64,000 nt of DNA from Leifsonia sp. ALI-44-B (GTDB taxonomy: Bacteria > Actinomycetota > Actinomycetes > Actinomycetales > Microbacteriaceae): contig NZ_MTQL01000006.1 of assembly GCF_001984125.1 (NCBI RefSeq), positions 682,001 through 746,000 of the forward strand, read 5' to 3'. The notes under the pieces are model-generated. The model was not told the origin of the DNA. It saw nothing but the letters and a program-made list of their open reading frames with translations, and ran no database searches. Both the position numbers and the translations under genes were made by a program. Each line of letters begins with the position of its first letter. Position 1 is the first letter of the stretch. Positions 55,049 to 64,000 of this stretch are shown here, in pieces.

Positions 55049-56107
55049 TTAGCTGACAGAAGCGAGTCGCTCGACGATGGCGTCGCCGACCTGCGTCGTG
55101 GTGCGGCTCTCGGTGCCGCGTTCGGCGATGTCGGCCGTGACGGCCTCGTTCACGAGTCGCGCCTCGTCGGCGAGCCCGAGGTGCTCGAGCAGGAGGGCGA
55201 CCGACAGGATCGCGGCCGTGGGGTCGGCCTTCTGTTGCCCGGCGATGTCAGGAGCGGACCCGTGAACCGGCTCGAACATGCTGGGGAAGCTGCCACTCGG
55301 GTTGATGTTGCCGGAGGCCGCCAGACCGATGCCACCCGAGATTGCGCCCGCGAGGTCGGTGAGAATGTCGCCGAAGAGGTTGTCCGTGACGATGACGTCA
55401 AACCTAGCAGGGTCGGTGACCAGGAAGATCGTGGCGGCATCGACGTGCAGGTAGTCGACCGTGACCGCAGGATATTCGGCCGCTACCTCGTCGACGACGC
55501 GCTTCCACAGCCCACCCGCGAAGGTGAGGACGTTGGTCTTGTGTACGAGCGTGAGCTGGGAGCGACGAGCCGCCGCGGCCTCGAAGGCATAGCGCACGAC
55601 ACGCTCGACGCCGTAGGCCGTGTTGACCGAGACCTCGTTGGCGATCTCGGCGGGCGTGCCCTGGCGGATCGCACCGCCGTTGCCCACATAGGGACCCTCG
55701 GTGCCCTCGCGCACGACCACGAAGTCGACGTTGCCGTGCTCGGCCAGGGGGCTCTTGACGCCCGGGTAGATCTTGGTGGGCCGCAGGTTGACGTAGTGAT
55801 CGAGGCTGAACCGCAGATTGAGCAGCAGCCCGCGCTCGATGTTGGCGCCCGCCAGGCGCGGGTCGCCCGGCGTGCCACCGACGGCGCCGAGCAGAATGGC
55901 GTCGTGCGCCGCGATGGCCGCGAGATCGTCATCGGTGAGCACATCACCCGTCTCGAGGAACCGACCGGCGCCCAGCGAATAGTGGGTCTGCTCGAACACG
56001 ACGTCACCCGACGCCGTCACCGCCTCGAGCACCTTGATCGCCTCGCCGACGACCTCGGGGCCAATGCCATCACCGGGGATGACTGCGAGTGAAACGGTGC
56101 GCGACAT
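55049..56107 (-). CDS. leuB: 3-isopropylmalate dehydrogenase
   Basis: NAD+-dependent oxidative decarboxylase of leucine synthesis. The 352 residues begin '[20 protein letters not shown]' and contain the family's substrate-binding Arg blocks ('[16 protein letters not shown]'), catalytic Lys/Tyr region and '[20 protein letters not shown]', with '[15 protein letters not shown]' binding NAD. A 140-base gap upstream holds its promoter; I looked for a leucine leader peptide there and found no convincing one. Confidence 0.96.
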   Translation of the reverse strand: MSRTVSLAVIPGDGIGPEVVGEAIKVLEAVTASGDVVFEQTHYSLGAGRFLETGDVLTDDDLAAIAAHDAILLGAVGGTPGDPRLAGANIERGLLLNLRFSLDHYVNLRPTKIYPGVKSPLAEHGNVDFVVVREGTEGPYVGNGGAIRQGTPAEIANEVSVNTAYGVERVVRYAFEAAAARRSQLTLVHKTNVLTFAGGLWKRVVDEVAAEYPAVTVDYLHVDAATIFLVTDPARFDVIVTDNLFGDILTDLAGAISGGIGLAASGNINPSGSFPSMFEPVHGSAPDIAGQQKADPTAAILSVALLLEHLGLADEARLVNEAVTADIAERGTESRTTTQVGDAIVERLASVS

Positions 56108-56248
56108 GGGGCTCCTGCCTTCAGAAGTTGAGTGCTCTCAGCCTATCGCCGCGGTTCGGGCGGGATCGAGCGCACCCGCCGATCTGTGGAGGGAGAAGCA
56201 TCCGTGGCGCCTGTGGAGAACGATGTGCAGCCCCGGAGGCGACGCGAC

Positions 56249-57778
56249 CTAGCGCACGCGGCGCAGGCTGGTTGCCGCGACGACACCGGCGGCGACGATG
56301 AGCGCGACGCCGATCCAGGCGGCCACACCCACACCACTGTCGAAGGCGTGTCGGGCCGAATCGAGGAGGGCGGCTGCGGCATCCGCGGGAACCTGGCCGG
56401 CCACCGAGACCGCGCCACCGAGCGTTTCGCCCGCTGCCGTGCGCTGCGCCTCGCTGAGCCCAGAAGGCAGAACCACGTTGGCCCGGTAAGACGCCGTGAG
56501 GATCGTGCCCAAGATTGCGGTGCCCAGAACGGCCCCCAACTCATAGGCAGTCTCGGAAACAGCCGACGCCGCGCCCGCCTTCTCGACCGGCGCGCTCGCG
56601 ATGATGAGCTCGTTCGAGACCGTCTCGGCCGCGCCGATGCCCACGCCCAGTGCGATGAATGCGAACGCAAGCCCCGCCGCCTGGATGTTTCCGCCCGACA
56701 GGGCGACGGCCGAATAACCCGCCGCCGAAATCGCCAGCGCCACCGGGATGACGACGCTCGGCCGCACCCGTTTGGCGATCGGCACGATGACCAACCCCGC
56801 GATGATCATCGCCACGAGACCCGGAAGCAATGTCAGCCCGGCTTCGAGCGGCGCGAGACCCAACACCAGCTGCAGATGTTGCGTCACGAAGAACAGCCCG
56901 CCCACGAACGCGGTGACGCTCAGCAGGTTGACGCCCACCGCCCCACTGAACGAACCGCGGGTGAACAGCGTCATATCGAGCATGGGCGTTTCGACCCGGC
57001 GCTGGCGACGCACGAAGAGGAACCCGGCGACGATGCCCACGACGATGGCGACGATGCCCAGCGGGTCAGCACCCTTCTCGGCAATCGACTTGATGCCGAA
57101 AACGATGGGCAGCATTGTGAACAGCGACAACAGGATGCTCGGCACATCGATGCGCCCGGGATTCGGGTCTTTCGACTCGGGCACCAGGAGCGGCGCGAGG
57201 ATGACGAGCGGGATGAGCACGGGCACCGCGAGCAGGAACACCGAACCCCACCAGAGGTTCTGCAGGAGCAGGCCGCCCACGATCGGGCCGAGCGCACTGC
57301 CCGCCGCGAAGCCAGAGGCCCACACCGCGATGGCCATGCGGCGCTGATCGCGGTCGAGGAAGATGCTGCGCAGAAGCGACAGCGTCGAGGGCATGAGCAT
57401 GGCGCCGAAGAAACCGAGCGCCGCGCGAGCCCCGATCAATGCCTCGGCGCTGGGGGCGAAGGCCGCGAAGATCGAGACGCCCGCGAAACCCACCGAACCG
57501 ATGAGCAGCAGTTTGCGCCGCCCGATGCGGTCGCCGAGCGAACCCATCGACACGAGGAGACCCGCGAGCACGAGCGGGTAGATGTCGACGATCCACAGCA
57601 GACCCGTGCCGCTCGGGCGCAGGGTCTCGGAGATCTGCGGCAGCGCGAAGTTCAGCACCGTGTTGTCGACCGAGACGAGTAGAACCGGCAGCATGAGCAC
57701 GCCCAGCGCGAACCACTCTCGAACGCCGGCGCGGGGAACGGCGGTGGATGAATCGAGGGTGTGGGTGGTGCGTGACAC
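56249..57778 (-). CDS. MFS drug efflux transporter, DHA2 family (SmvA/LfrA-like)
   Basis: A 509-residue 14-helix MFS antiporter. Motif D1 'LPVLLVSVDNTVLNFALPQI', motif A 'GSLGDRIGRRKLLLIG', motif C 'GFAAGSALGPIVGGLLL' are in order. It resembles SmvA/LfrA/QacA-type exporters of cationic dyes, biocides and fluoroquinolones. The GTG at 57778 has GAGGAG five bases upstream. Transcribed divergently from a TetR gene through a strong promoter with an operator between -35 and -10. Confidence 0.93.
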   Translation of the reverse strand: MSRTTHTLDSSTAVPRAGVREWFALGVLMLPVLLVSVDNTVLNFALPQISETLRPSGTGLLWIVDIYPLVLAGLLVSMGSLGDRIGRRKLLLIGSVGFAGVSIFAAFAPSAEALIGARAALGFFGAMLMPSTLSLLRSIFLDRDQRRMAIAVWASGFAAGSALGPIVGGLLLQNLWWGSVFLLAVPVLIPLVILAPLLVPESKDPNPGRIDVPSILLSLFTMLPIVFGIKSIAEKGADPLGIVAIVVGIVAGFLFVRRQRRVETPMLDMTLFTRGSFSGAVGVNLLSVTAFVGGLFFVTQHLQLVLGLAPLEAGLTLLPGLVAMIIAGLVIVPIAKRVRPSVVIPVALAISAAGYSAVALSGGNIQAAGLAFAFIALGVGIGAAETVSNELIIASAPVEKAGAASAVSETAYELGAVLGTAILGTILTASYRANVVLPSGLSEAQRTAAGETLGGAVSVAGQVPADAAAALLDSARHAFDSGVGVAAWIGVALIVAAGVVAATSLRRVR

Positions 57779-57860
57779 GAGAGCTCCTCGCCGCACGGGG
57801 CGGCAGTCGGGGTGTGGATGGAAAGCAAAAAGGCCGACGTCAACGCCGACCAGCTCATTC

Positions 57861-57890
57861 ACTATACCGACTGGACGGTATAGAGGTCAA
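57861..57890 (-). promoter_or_regulatory. Promoter with embedded TetR operator (MFS/TetR divergent region)
   Basis: Reading leftward: -35 TTGACC (57890-57885), an 18-base spacer, and -10 TATAGT (57866-57861). The inverted repeat CTATACCG (57862-57869) / CGGTATAG (57876-57883), 8-base arms with a 6-base centre, overlaps the spacer and the -10. A second -10-like TACGAT (57902-57907) lies six bases before the tetR ATG on the plus strand, suggesting a leaderless tetR message. TetR bound here would block the pump promoter. Confidence 0.85.
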
Positions 57891-57913
57891 CCGACAACGA
57901 GTACGATCGGGTC

Positions 57914-58456
57914 ATGAGCAAACCCGCCGGCACCCGCGAACGCCTGCTCGACGCCTATGAAGAGTTGCTCATCGAGCACGGCGAACGCGGCGCCACCCTC
58001 GACGCCGTCGCCCACCGCGCCGACGTGTCCAAGGGTGGCCTGCTCTACCACTTCGGCTCGAAGGATGCTCTCACCCAGGGCCTCGTCGACCGCCTGCAAC
58101 GCCTCACCGACCAGGACGTCGAGACCATGCGGCAGGCGCCCGGCGGGCCCGTGGATTACCTCATCCGCAGCTCGATCAACACCAACTCGCCGCTCGATGC
58201 CGCGATCACGGCCGTTGCGCGTCTGGCTCAGACATCCGCCCCGCGTGTGAGCGAGGCCCTGGCCGAGATGCGCCAGAAGTGGCTCGACCTCATTCTCGAA
58301 ACGGTTCCGGATGCCGCGACCGCCCGTGCCATCGTGCTCATCAGCGATGGGCTCTACTACAACTCGGCCCTGCTGGGTGTGGGCTTCGACTCGGGCGAGG
58401 TCACGCAGGCCGATCTCGACGATCTCGTGCGCGTCGTGCGGCGCCTGACCGACTAG
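57914..58456 (+). CDS. TetR family regulator of the divergent efflux pump
   Basis: A 180-residue TetR protein. The helix-turn-helix is 'ATLDAVAHRADVSKGGLLYHFGSK' (about 25-48), followed by the DUF-like TetR C-terminal domain. Divergent from the MFS gene with a shared operator; LfrR-like logic (repressor of a LfrA-like pump) is the simplest reading. ATG 57914 lies 6 bases after a -10-like TACGAT and has no ribosome-binding site, consistent with leaderless translation. Confidence 0.93.
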   Translation: MSKPAGTRERLLDAYEELLIEHGERGATLDAVAHRADVSKGGLLYHFGSKDALTQGLVDRLQRLTDQDVETMRQAPGGPVDYLIRSSINTNSPLDAAITAVARLAQTSAPRVSEALAEMRQKWLDLILETVPDAATARAIVLISDGLYYNSALLGVGFDSGEVTQADLDDLVRVVRRLTD

Positions 58457-58531
58457 CGCCGTGCAACCCCTACCTCGGGGGCTCGCGGACACCCTATGCT
58501 GTGGCCATCGCCGTCTACAGAAGGAGCTCCC

Positions 58532-58780
58532 ATGAGTCTCGGTGCAGGTATTTTCACATTCGTCGTCGGAGCCATCCTCGCGTTCGCCGTGAACATCACG
58601 GTTCCTTGGGTCGACCTCCGCCTCGTCGGCTACATCCTGATGGGTGCGGGCATCGTCATCATCATCATCGGCATCGCGCTGCTGGCCCGCAAGCGCAGCT
58701 CCGTCACCACCACGCGCGAGGGCATCGACCCCGTTACCGGTGCCCGCGTGCGTCAGTCGGAGCGCGACGACCGCATCTAG
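58532..58780 (+). CDS. DUF6458 family small membrane protein
   Basis: An 82-residue protein with two predicted membrane helices (about 7-27 and 33-53) and a basic/polar C-terminal tail ('RKRSSVTTTREGIDPVTGARV'). AAGGAG precedes the ATG. It matches the actinobacterial DUF6458 mini-proteins, whose function is unknown. Monocistronic, followed by a GC-rich terminator. Confidence 0.83.
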   Translation: MSLGAGIFTFVVGAILAFAVNITVPWVDLRLVGYILMGAGIVIIIIGIALLARKRSSVTTTREGIDPVTGARVRQSERDDRI

Positions 58781-58805
58781 GTTTCGCTCAGGCGCAGAAG
58801 ACACA

Positions 58806-58836
58806 GAAGGCCCCCGTTCACCGAATGGGGGCCTTC
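58806..58836. terminator. Terminator hairpin between DUF6458 and serA
   Basis: GAAGGCCCCC (58806-58815) pairs with GGGGGCCTTC (58827-58836), a perfect 10-bp stem with an 11-base loop, between two convergent genes. It can serve both. Confidence 0.85.
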
Positions 58837-58873
58837 GTCGTGCGAGCGCCTGAGCGCCTTTACTTCATCACGC

Positions 58874-60469
58874 CTACGCCTCGGTGATGTCGATCTCGCG
58901 CAGCAGCGACGAGTCGATCACGCGGGCGACATCGGCGAGGATGTCGTCGGTCACGGGCGAGTCGACGGTCAGAACCGAAAGCGCCTCTCCCCCGGCCTCG
59001 CGGCGCGCGATCTGCATGCCGGCGATGTTGATGCCGGCTTCGCCGAACTTCTGGCCGTAGACGGCGACGATTCCGGGGCGGTCGGTGTAGACCATGACGA
59101 TGTGGTGCGCCGCGATGGGCACCTCGACGTCGTAGCCGTTGATCTCGACGACCTTCTCGATCTGCTTGGTGCCCGTCAGGGTGCCCGAGACCGACACCTG
59201 CGTGCCATCGGACAGCGCGCCGCGCAACGTGATGAGGTTGCGGTATTCCTCGGAGACCTCGTCGGTGATCTGGCGCACCTCGATGCCGCGCTGTTCGGCG
59301 AGCAGCGGCGCGTTCACGTAGGAGACCGATTCGGAGACGATGTTGGTGAAGATGCCCTTGAGCGCGGCGAGCTTCAGCACGCTCACGTCGTAGGCGGCGA
59401 GCTCACCGCGCACCTCGACGTCGACGCTCGTGAGGGGCGACGAGGCGGCGAGGGCGGCGAAGACCTGGCCCAGCTTCTCGACCAGCGGGATGCCGGGGCG
59501 CACGTAGGGGTCGATGACGCCACCGGCCACGTTGACGGCGTCGGGCACGAGCTCGCCGCCGAGGGCGAGACGCACCGACTTGGCGACCGAAACGCCGGCC
59601 TTCTCCTGAGCTTCGTCGGTCGACGCGCCGAGGTGGGGCGTGACGATGACATTCTCGAGCGACAGCAGCTTCTGGTCGGTGGGCGGCTCGGAGACGAACA
59701 CGTCGAGGCCCGCGCCGGCGATCTCGCCCGAGACGAGCGCCTCGTAGAGCGCATCTTCGTCGATGAGGCCGCCGCGCGCGACGTTGACGATGTAGGCCGT
59801 CGACTTCATGAGCTTGAGCTGATCGGTCGAGATCATGCCCGTCGTCTCGGGGGTCTTGGGCATGTGGATGGTGATGAAGTCGGACTGCTGCAGCAGTTCG
59901 TCGAGCGTGACGAGCTGCACACCCAGCTGCTGGGCGCGGGCCGACGTGACGTAGGGGTCGTAGGCGATGACGTTGACGCCGAAGGCCTGCAGGCGAGCCG
60001 TGATGAGCGCGCCGATGCGGCCGAGGCCGATGATGCCGAGCGTCTTCTCATAGAGCTCGGTGCCCGTGTACTTCGAGCGCTTCCACTGCCCCTGCGCCAG
60101 CGCGGCGTGCGCGGCGGGAATGTGGCGAGCCAGGCTGAGGATGTGACCGACCGTCAGTTCGGCGGCCGAGATGATGTTGGATGTCGGGGCGTTCACGACC
60201 ATGACACCCGCCGTGGTCGCGGCCTTGATGTCCACGTTGTCGAGCCCGACACCGGCGCGCGCGATGACCTTGAGCGACGGAGCGGCCTGGATCGCCTCGG
60301 AATCGACCTTGGTCGCGGAGCGCACCAGGATGGCGTGGGCATCGGCCAGGGCCTCGAGCAGCGCGGGGCGGTCGGTACCGTCCACCTGGCGGATCTCGAA
60401 GTCGGGGCCGAGCGCATCGACGGTGGCGGGTGAGAGTTCTTCAGCGATCAGCACGACCGGTTTTGACAC
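58874..60469 (-). CDS. serA: D-3-phosphoglycerate dehydrogenase
   Basis: First enzyme of serine synthesis, NAD+-dependent. The GTG at 60469 with AAGGAAA upstream gives 531 residues, the long type-1 form typical of actinobacteria. The substrate/NAD domains contain 'IARAGVGLDNVDIKAAT', the Rossmann 'LGIIGLGRIGALI', 'VNVARGGLIDEDAL' and the catalytic His in 'TPHLGASTDEAQ'. The C-terminal allosteric-substrate-binding and ACT domains (about 320-531, 'MVYTDRPGIVAVYGQKFGEAGINIA') allow serine feedback inhibition. Confidence 0.96.
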   Translation of the reverse strand: MSKPVVLIAEELSPATVDALGPDFEIRQVDGTDRPALLEALADAHAILVRSATKVDSEAIQAAPSLKVIARAGVGLDNVDIKAATTAGVMVVNAPTSNIISAAELTVGHILSLARHIPAAHAALAQGQWKRSKYTGTELYEKTLGIIGLGRIGALITARLQAFGVNVIAYDPYVTSARAQQLGVQLVTLDELLQQSDFITIHMPKTPETTGMISTDQLKLMKSTAYIVNVARGGLIDEDALYEALVSGEIAGAGLDVFVSEPPTDQKLLSLENVIVTPHLGASTDEAQEKAGVSVAKSVRLALGGELVPDAVNVAGGVIDPYVRPGIPLVEKLGQVFAALAASSPLTSVDVEVRGELAAYDVSVLKLAALKGIFTNIVSESVSYVNAPLLAEQRGIEVRQITDEVSEEYRNLITLRGALSDGTQVSVSGTLTGTKQIEKVVEINGYDVEVPIAAHHIVMVYTDRPGIVAVYGQKFGEAGINIAGMQIARREAGGEALSVLTVDSPVTDDILADVARVIDSSLLREIDITEA

Positions 60470-60592
60470 GGGTGTTTCCTTCGGCTTGCGGGCGACGGGA
60501 GAGATCGCGCCACAGACGCCGGGGCGCGGATGCTTAAACCCTAGTGCAGCGCCCACGCACGCCCGGCCGTGTGACGTGATGGAATGGCGACT

Positions 60593-60985
60593 ATGACGTT
60601 AGAGACCATCCAGTGGATCGTGCGCATCCTGCTCGCGGCGGCATTCATCCTCATGGGTGTTCTGCACTTCGTTCCCGGCCCTGCCCGCGGGATGGCGGCG
60701 ATGATCCCGGCACCCCTGCGCTTTCGCAAACCGTTCGATCCGCGCTTCCTCGTCGCCTTCACGGGTCTGTGCGAGATCGCGGGAGGTGTCGGTTTGTTAC
60801 TTCCCGCGCTGCACACGCTGGCCGGCATCCTGCTCTGCGTCTTCCTCGTCGCCGTCTTCCCCGCCAACGCCTACGCCGCCCGCCGACCCGAGAAGTTCGG
60901 CAAGATGGCCACGCCACTCGTGCCGCGCCTCATCGGCCAGCTCGTATTCATTGGCCTCTGCGCCTTCGCGGCCTGGCCGCTCTGA
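60593..60985 (+). CDS. DoxX-like small membrane protein
   Basis: A 130-residue protein with four predicted helices. 'WIVRILLAAAFILMGVLHFVPGPARGMAAM' region and 'FTGLCEIAGGVGLLLP' are typical of the DoxX/DUF6326-like family. An ATG at 60584 three codons upstream is also possible; I prefer 60593 because of the GGA nine bases before it. Divergent from serA. Physiological role unknown. Confidence 0.75.
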   Translation: MTLETIQWIVRILLAAAFILMGVLHFVPGPARGMAAMIPAPLRFRKPFDPRFLVAFTGLCEIAGGVGLLLPALHTLAGILLCVFLVAVFPANAYAARRPEKFGKMATPLVPRLIGQLVFIGLCAFAAWPL

Positions 60986-61051
60986 CGATCGAGCACTGAT
61001 GGTTGCGGTCACCGATAGCCGGCGTCAGCGAGGATGCCGAAGCCGGCGGCT

Positions 61052-61489
61052 CTAAGCGATGATGCTGGCGCTGGAGAACAGCGTCACGATGCTGAGGTAC
61101 AGGGCCGAAGCCGCAGCCCAACCGGCCGCATAGATCAGGATCTGCAGGAAGAATGCTCGGCGTCGGGCAATGAGGAAAGCCGCCACGAAGAGCAGCACGG
61201 GCGCAAGCACGACGAGGATGAGCGATGCCCAACCGGTGCCCGTCACGGTCGTGTCGAGGCTCGCGGCGCCTTGCACGTTGAGAACGAGCCAGTCGAGACC
61301 CTCCCACACGTCATAGGCATAGAGCAGTCCGAAGACGACGGCCAGGCTCGTCGCGCCCCAACGACGGCTGACTCCGGACGTGGTCCGCGGCGCGCCAGGG
61401 CGCGTCGAGACGGGGCCCGTCTGCACGTCTTTCGGCAGGATGGGGGCGCGTTTGCGGACCGGCTCTCGCTGGGGTGTGGTGTCGCTCAT
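61052..61489 (-). CDS. Membrane protein of unknown function
   Basis: A 145-residue protein: a proline/arginine-rich cytoplasmic N-terminus of about 45 residues ('PVRKRAPILPKDVQTG') and three predicted helices (about 48-64, 86-108, 112-135). Its ATG overlaps the stop of the upstream gene by one base (TGATG), so the two are translationally coupled and may form a complex. I do not recognise a family. Confidence 0.7.
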   Translation of the reverse strand: MSDTTPQREPVRKRAPILPKDVQTGPVSTRPGAPRTTSGVSRRWGATSLAVVFGLLYAYDVWEGLDWLVLNVQGAASLDTTVTGTGWASLILVVLAPVLLFVAAFLIARRRAFFLQILIYAAGWAAASALYLSIVTLFSSASIIA

Positions 61490-62166
61490 CAGCGGGCTCC
61501 GATCACGAACGGCCAGGGAATCAGCACGAAGGCGCCGACGATGAGGGCCAGCACGAACCAGCGCGACTGGCGCCCGCGCGTGGCGAAGAAGCTGGCGGCG
61601 AACCACAGGGGCGCTGCCGCGACGGCGAGCACCTGGCCCACCGTGAACATGAGCGTGCGCAGGCCGTCGGAGGCTCCTGTGCCGATGCGCTGCACCGAGA
61701 CGAACCAGCCGATCGTATAGAGAAGGAAGATGCCGCCCAGCACGCTGACGGCGATGAGCGCAACGGATGACATCTGCTCACGAGGGGCCTCGGCCGGGGA
61801 GGCTGTCGCGGCGCCCGTAGCCGAACCGGTACCGGCAACCGCAGTCGCGTCGACATCAGCATCAGCATCCGCTCGGGCGTGCGCGGTCTCGGAGCGGGCG
61901 GGCGCAACCTCCCAGGCCGACACCTCGTCGACGTCTCCGACGCTGACACCGGATGCCCGCGGATCGTCGGATGCCGGGCGGGCCGCCGGAGCGTCGGTCG
62001 GCGTTGTTGTCGGGACTCCGGCGGCGGACGGACGGTCGGTGGGCTCGAGAGGCGGCAGGGGCTCTGCCCGCTCGTCGACGCGACGTTCACCCACGTCGAG
62101 CGTGGGGTCGTCGTCGCCCGCCCAACTCAGGGCGTCATCGTCTGGTTGCGCCGGCTGCCTGCTCAT
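61489..62166 (-). CDS. Membrane protein with long acidic N-terminus, unknown function
   Basis: A 225-residue protein. Residues 1-125 are a low-complexity Asp/Ala/Pro-rich cytoplasmic region ('DADADVDATAVAGTGSATG'); three or four helices follow ('VALIAVSVLGGIFLLYTIGWFV', 'VLAVAAAPLWFAASFFA', 'WFVLALIVGAFVLIPWPFV'). The ATG at 62166 has GAGGGA close by. Homologues in this family of bacteria are often misnamed as DNA polymerase III subunits because of the low-complexity part; nothing here supports that. Coupled to the next small membrane protein. Confidence 0.7.
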   Translation of the reverse strand: MSRQPAQPDDDALSWAGDDDPTLDVGERRVDERAEPLPPLEPTDRPSAAGVPTTTPTDAPAARPASDDPRASGVSVGDVDEVSAWEVAPARSETAHARADADADVDATAVAGTGSATGAATASPAEAPREQMSSVALIAVSVLGGIFLLYTIGWFVSVQRIGTGASDGLRTLMFTVGQVLAVAAAPLWFAASFFATRGRQSRWFVLALIVGAFVLIPWPFVIGAR

Positions 62167-62222
62167 TCCCTCAGGATACTCGCGCAACCTCGGCCCCTTC
62201 GCCCCTTGCGCCCGGCTTAAAC

Positions 62223-62256
62223 ACCGATGCGCCCGCACTCAGGCGGACGCATCGGT
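62223..62256 (-). terminator. Hairpin downstream of ilvC
   Basis: ACCGATGCG / CGCATCGGT (9 bp) plus CCGC / GCGG past one mismatch and a 6-base loop, followed on the minus strand by GTGTTTAAG. It lies 26 bases beyond the second stop codon after ilvC and probably ends the ilv transcript. Confidence 0.7.
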
Positions 62257-62281
62257 CAGAAACAACTATCAGCTAGCGACT

Positions 62282-63987
<1,706 letters not shown>

Positions 63988-64000
63988 GGTTACGCCTCCT

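Noticed and set aside
56108-56248. A 26-codon ORF before leuB (MLLPPQIGG...) as a second leucine leader peptide.
   Set aside because: Only four scattered Leu codons, no consecutive run, and no hairpin after its stop.
61489-62166. DNA polymerase III gamma/tau subunit, a common automatic name for such Ala/Asp-rich proteins.
   Set aside because: The visible features are a low-complexity tail and three or four membrane helices, with no AAA+ or polymerase motif.

Overview
The window is high-GC chromosomal DNA from an actinobacterium, most likely of the family Microbacteriaceae (Microbacterium and relatives). The evidence is the strong G/C third-position bias, frequent GTG starts, the gene order leuC-leuD-murA-plsC-gpsA-ddl with a DUF3515 lipoprotein and thiL, a DUF6458 mini-protein, and a DctA/CitAB-like unit. 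This placement is an inference from gene content. I see no phage, insertion sequence, CRISPR array or rRNA. Coding density is above 90 percent and no stretch over about 300 bases lacks a gene.

Layout. 1-7.2 kb is housekeeping: DUF58 (cut by the window edge), moxR, coaD, recG, then rsmD, thiL and a DUF3515 lipoprotein. 7.3-13.9 kb is a leftward run leuC-leuD-murA-plsC-gpsA-ddl. It is preceded by an unannotated 14-codon leucine-rich leader peptide and a terminator-like hairpin, which looks like a leucine attenuator. 13.9-20.9 kb holds a TerC-family membrane protein and a first oligopeptide ABC importer. A tRNA-Glu(CTC) with a strong terminator follows. 21.3-31.7 kb is a string of small units: an MBL-fold hydrolase, a TetR/MFS efflux pair with two palindromic operators, DctA next to a CitAB-type two-component system, an esterase, a MarR/VOC divergent pair and an unrecognised lipoprotein.

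31.9-50.2 kb is the striking part: fifteen genes, all leftward, mostly overlapping or nearly so. In transcription order they are a cytoplasmic GH127 beta-L-arabinofuranosidase, a peptide-binding lipoprotein, two permeases, two ATPases, a proline iminopeptidase, an Xaa-Pro aminopeptidase, a GntR regulator, a three-subunit FAD / 2Fe-2S / FAD dehydrogenase, a DapA-like deaminase, a 4-hydroxyproline epimerase and a 2-oxoglutarate-semialdehyde-type dehydrogenase. The last six carry out the known 4-hydroxyproline to 2-oxoglutarate pathway. The first eight would import, de-arabinosylate and trim proline/hydroxyproline peptides. I read the locus as a complete system for using hydroxyproline-O-arabinoside glycopeptides such as plant extensin fragments. 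An operator-like sequence with the core GTGACACATTACT occurs twice, 42 bp apart, before the GH127 gene, and as a near-palindrome before the dehydrogenase genes, which ties the two halves to one regulator.

50.4-64 kb returns to central functions: tRNA-Gln(CTG), a thioredoxin-reductase-like flavoprotein, gltX, a fumarylacetoacetate-hydrolase family enzyme, ilvE, leuB, a second MFS/TetR pair with a textbook promoter-operator, a DUF6458 protein, serA, a DoxX-like protein, two membrane proteins of unknown function, ilvC and ilvN. The ilvC stop codon sits in a leaky context (TGA followed by C). It is followed in frame by 28 sense codons ending in a second copy of the gene's own last codons.
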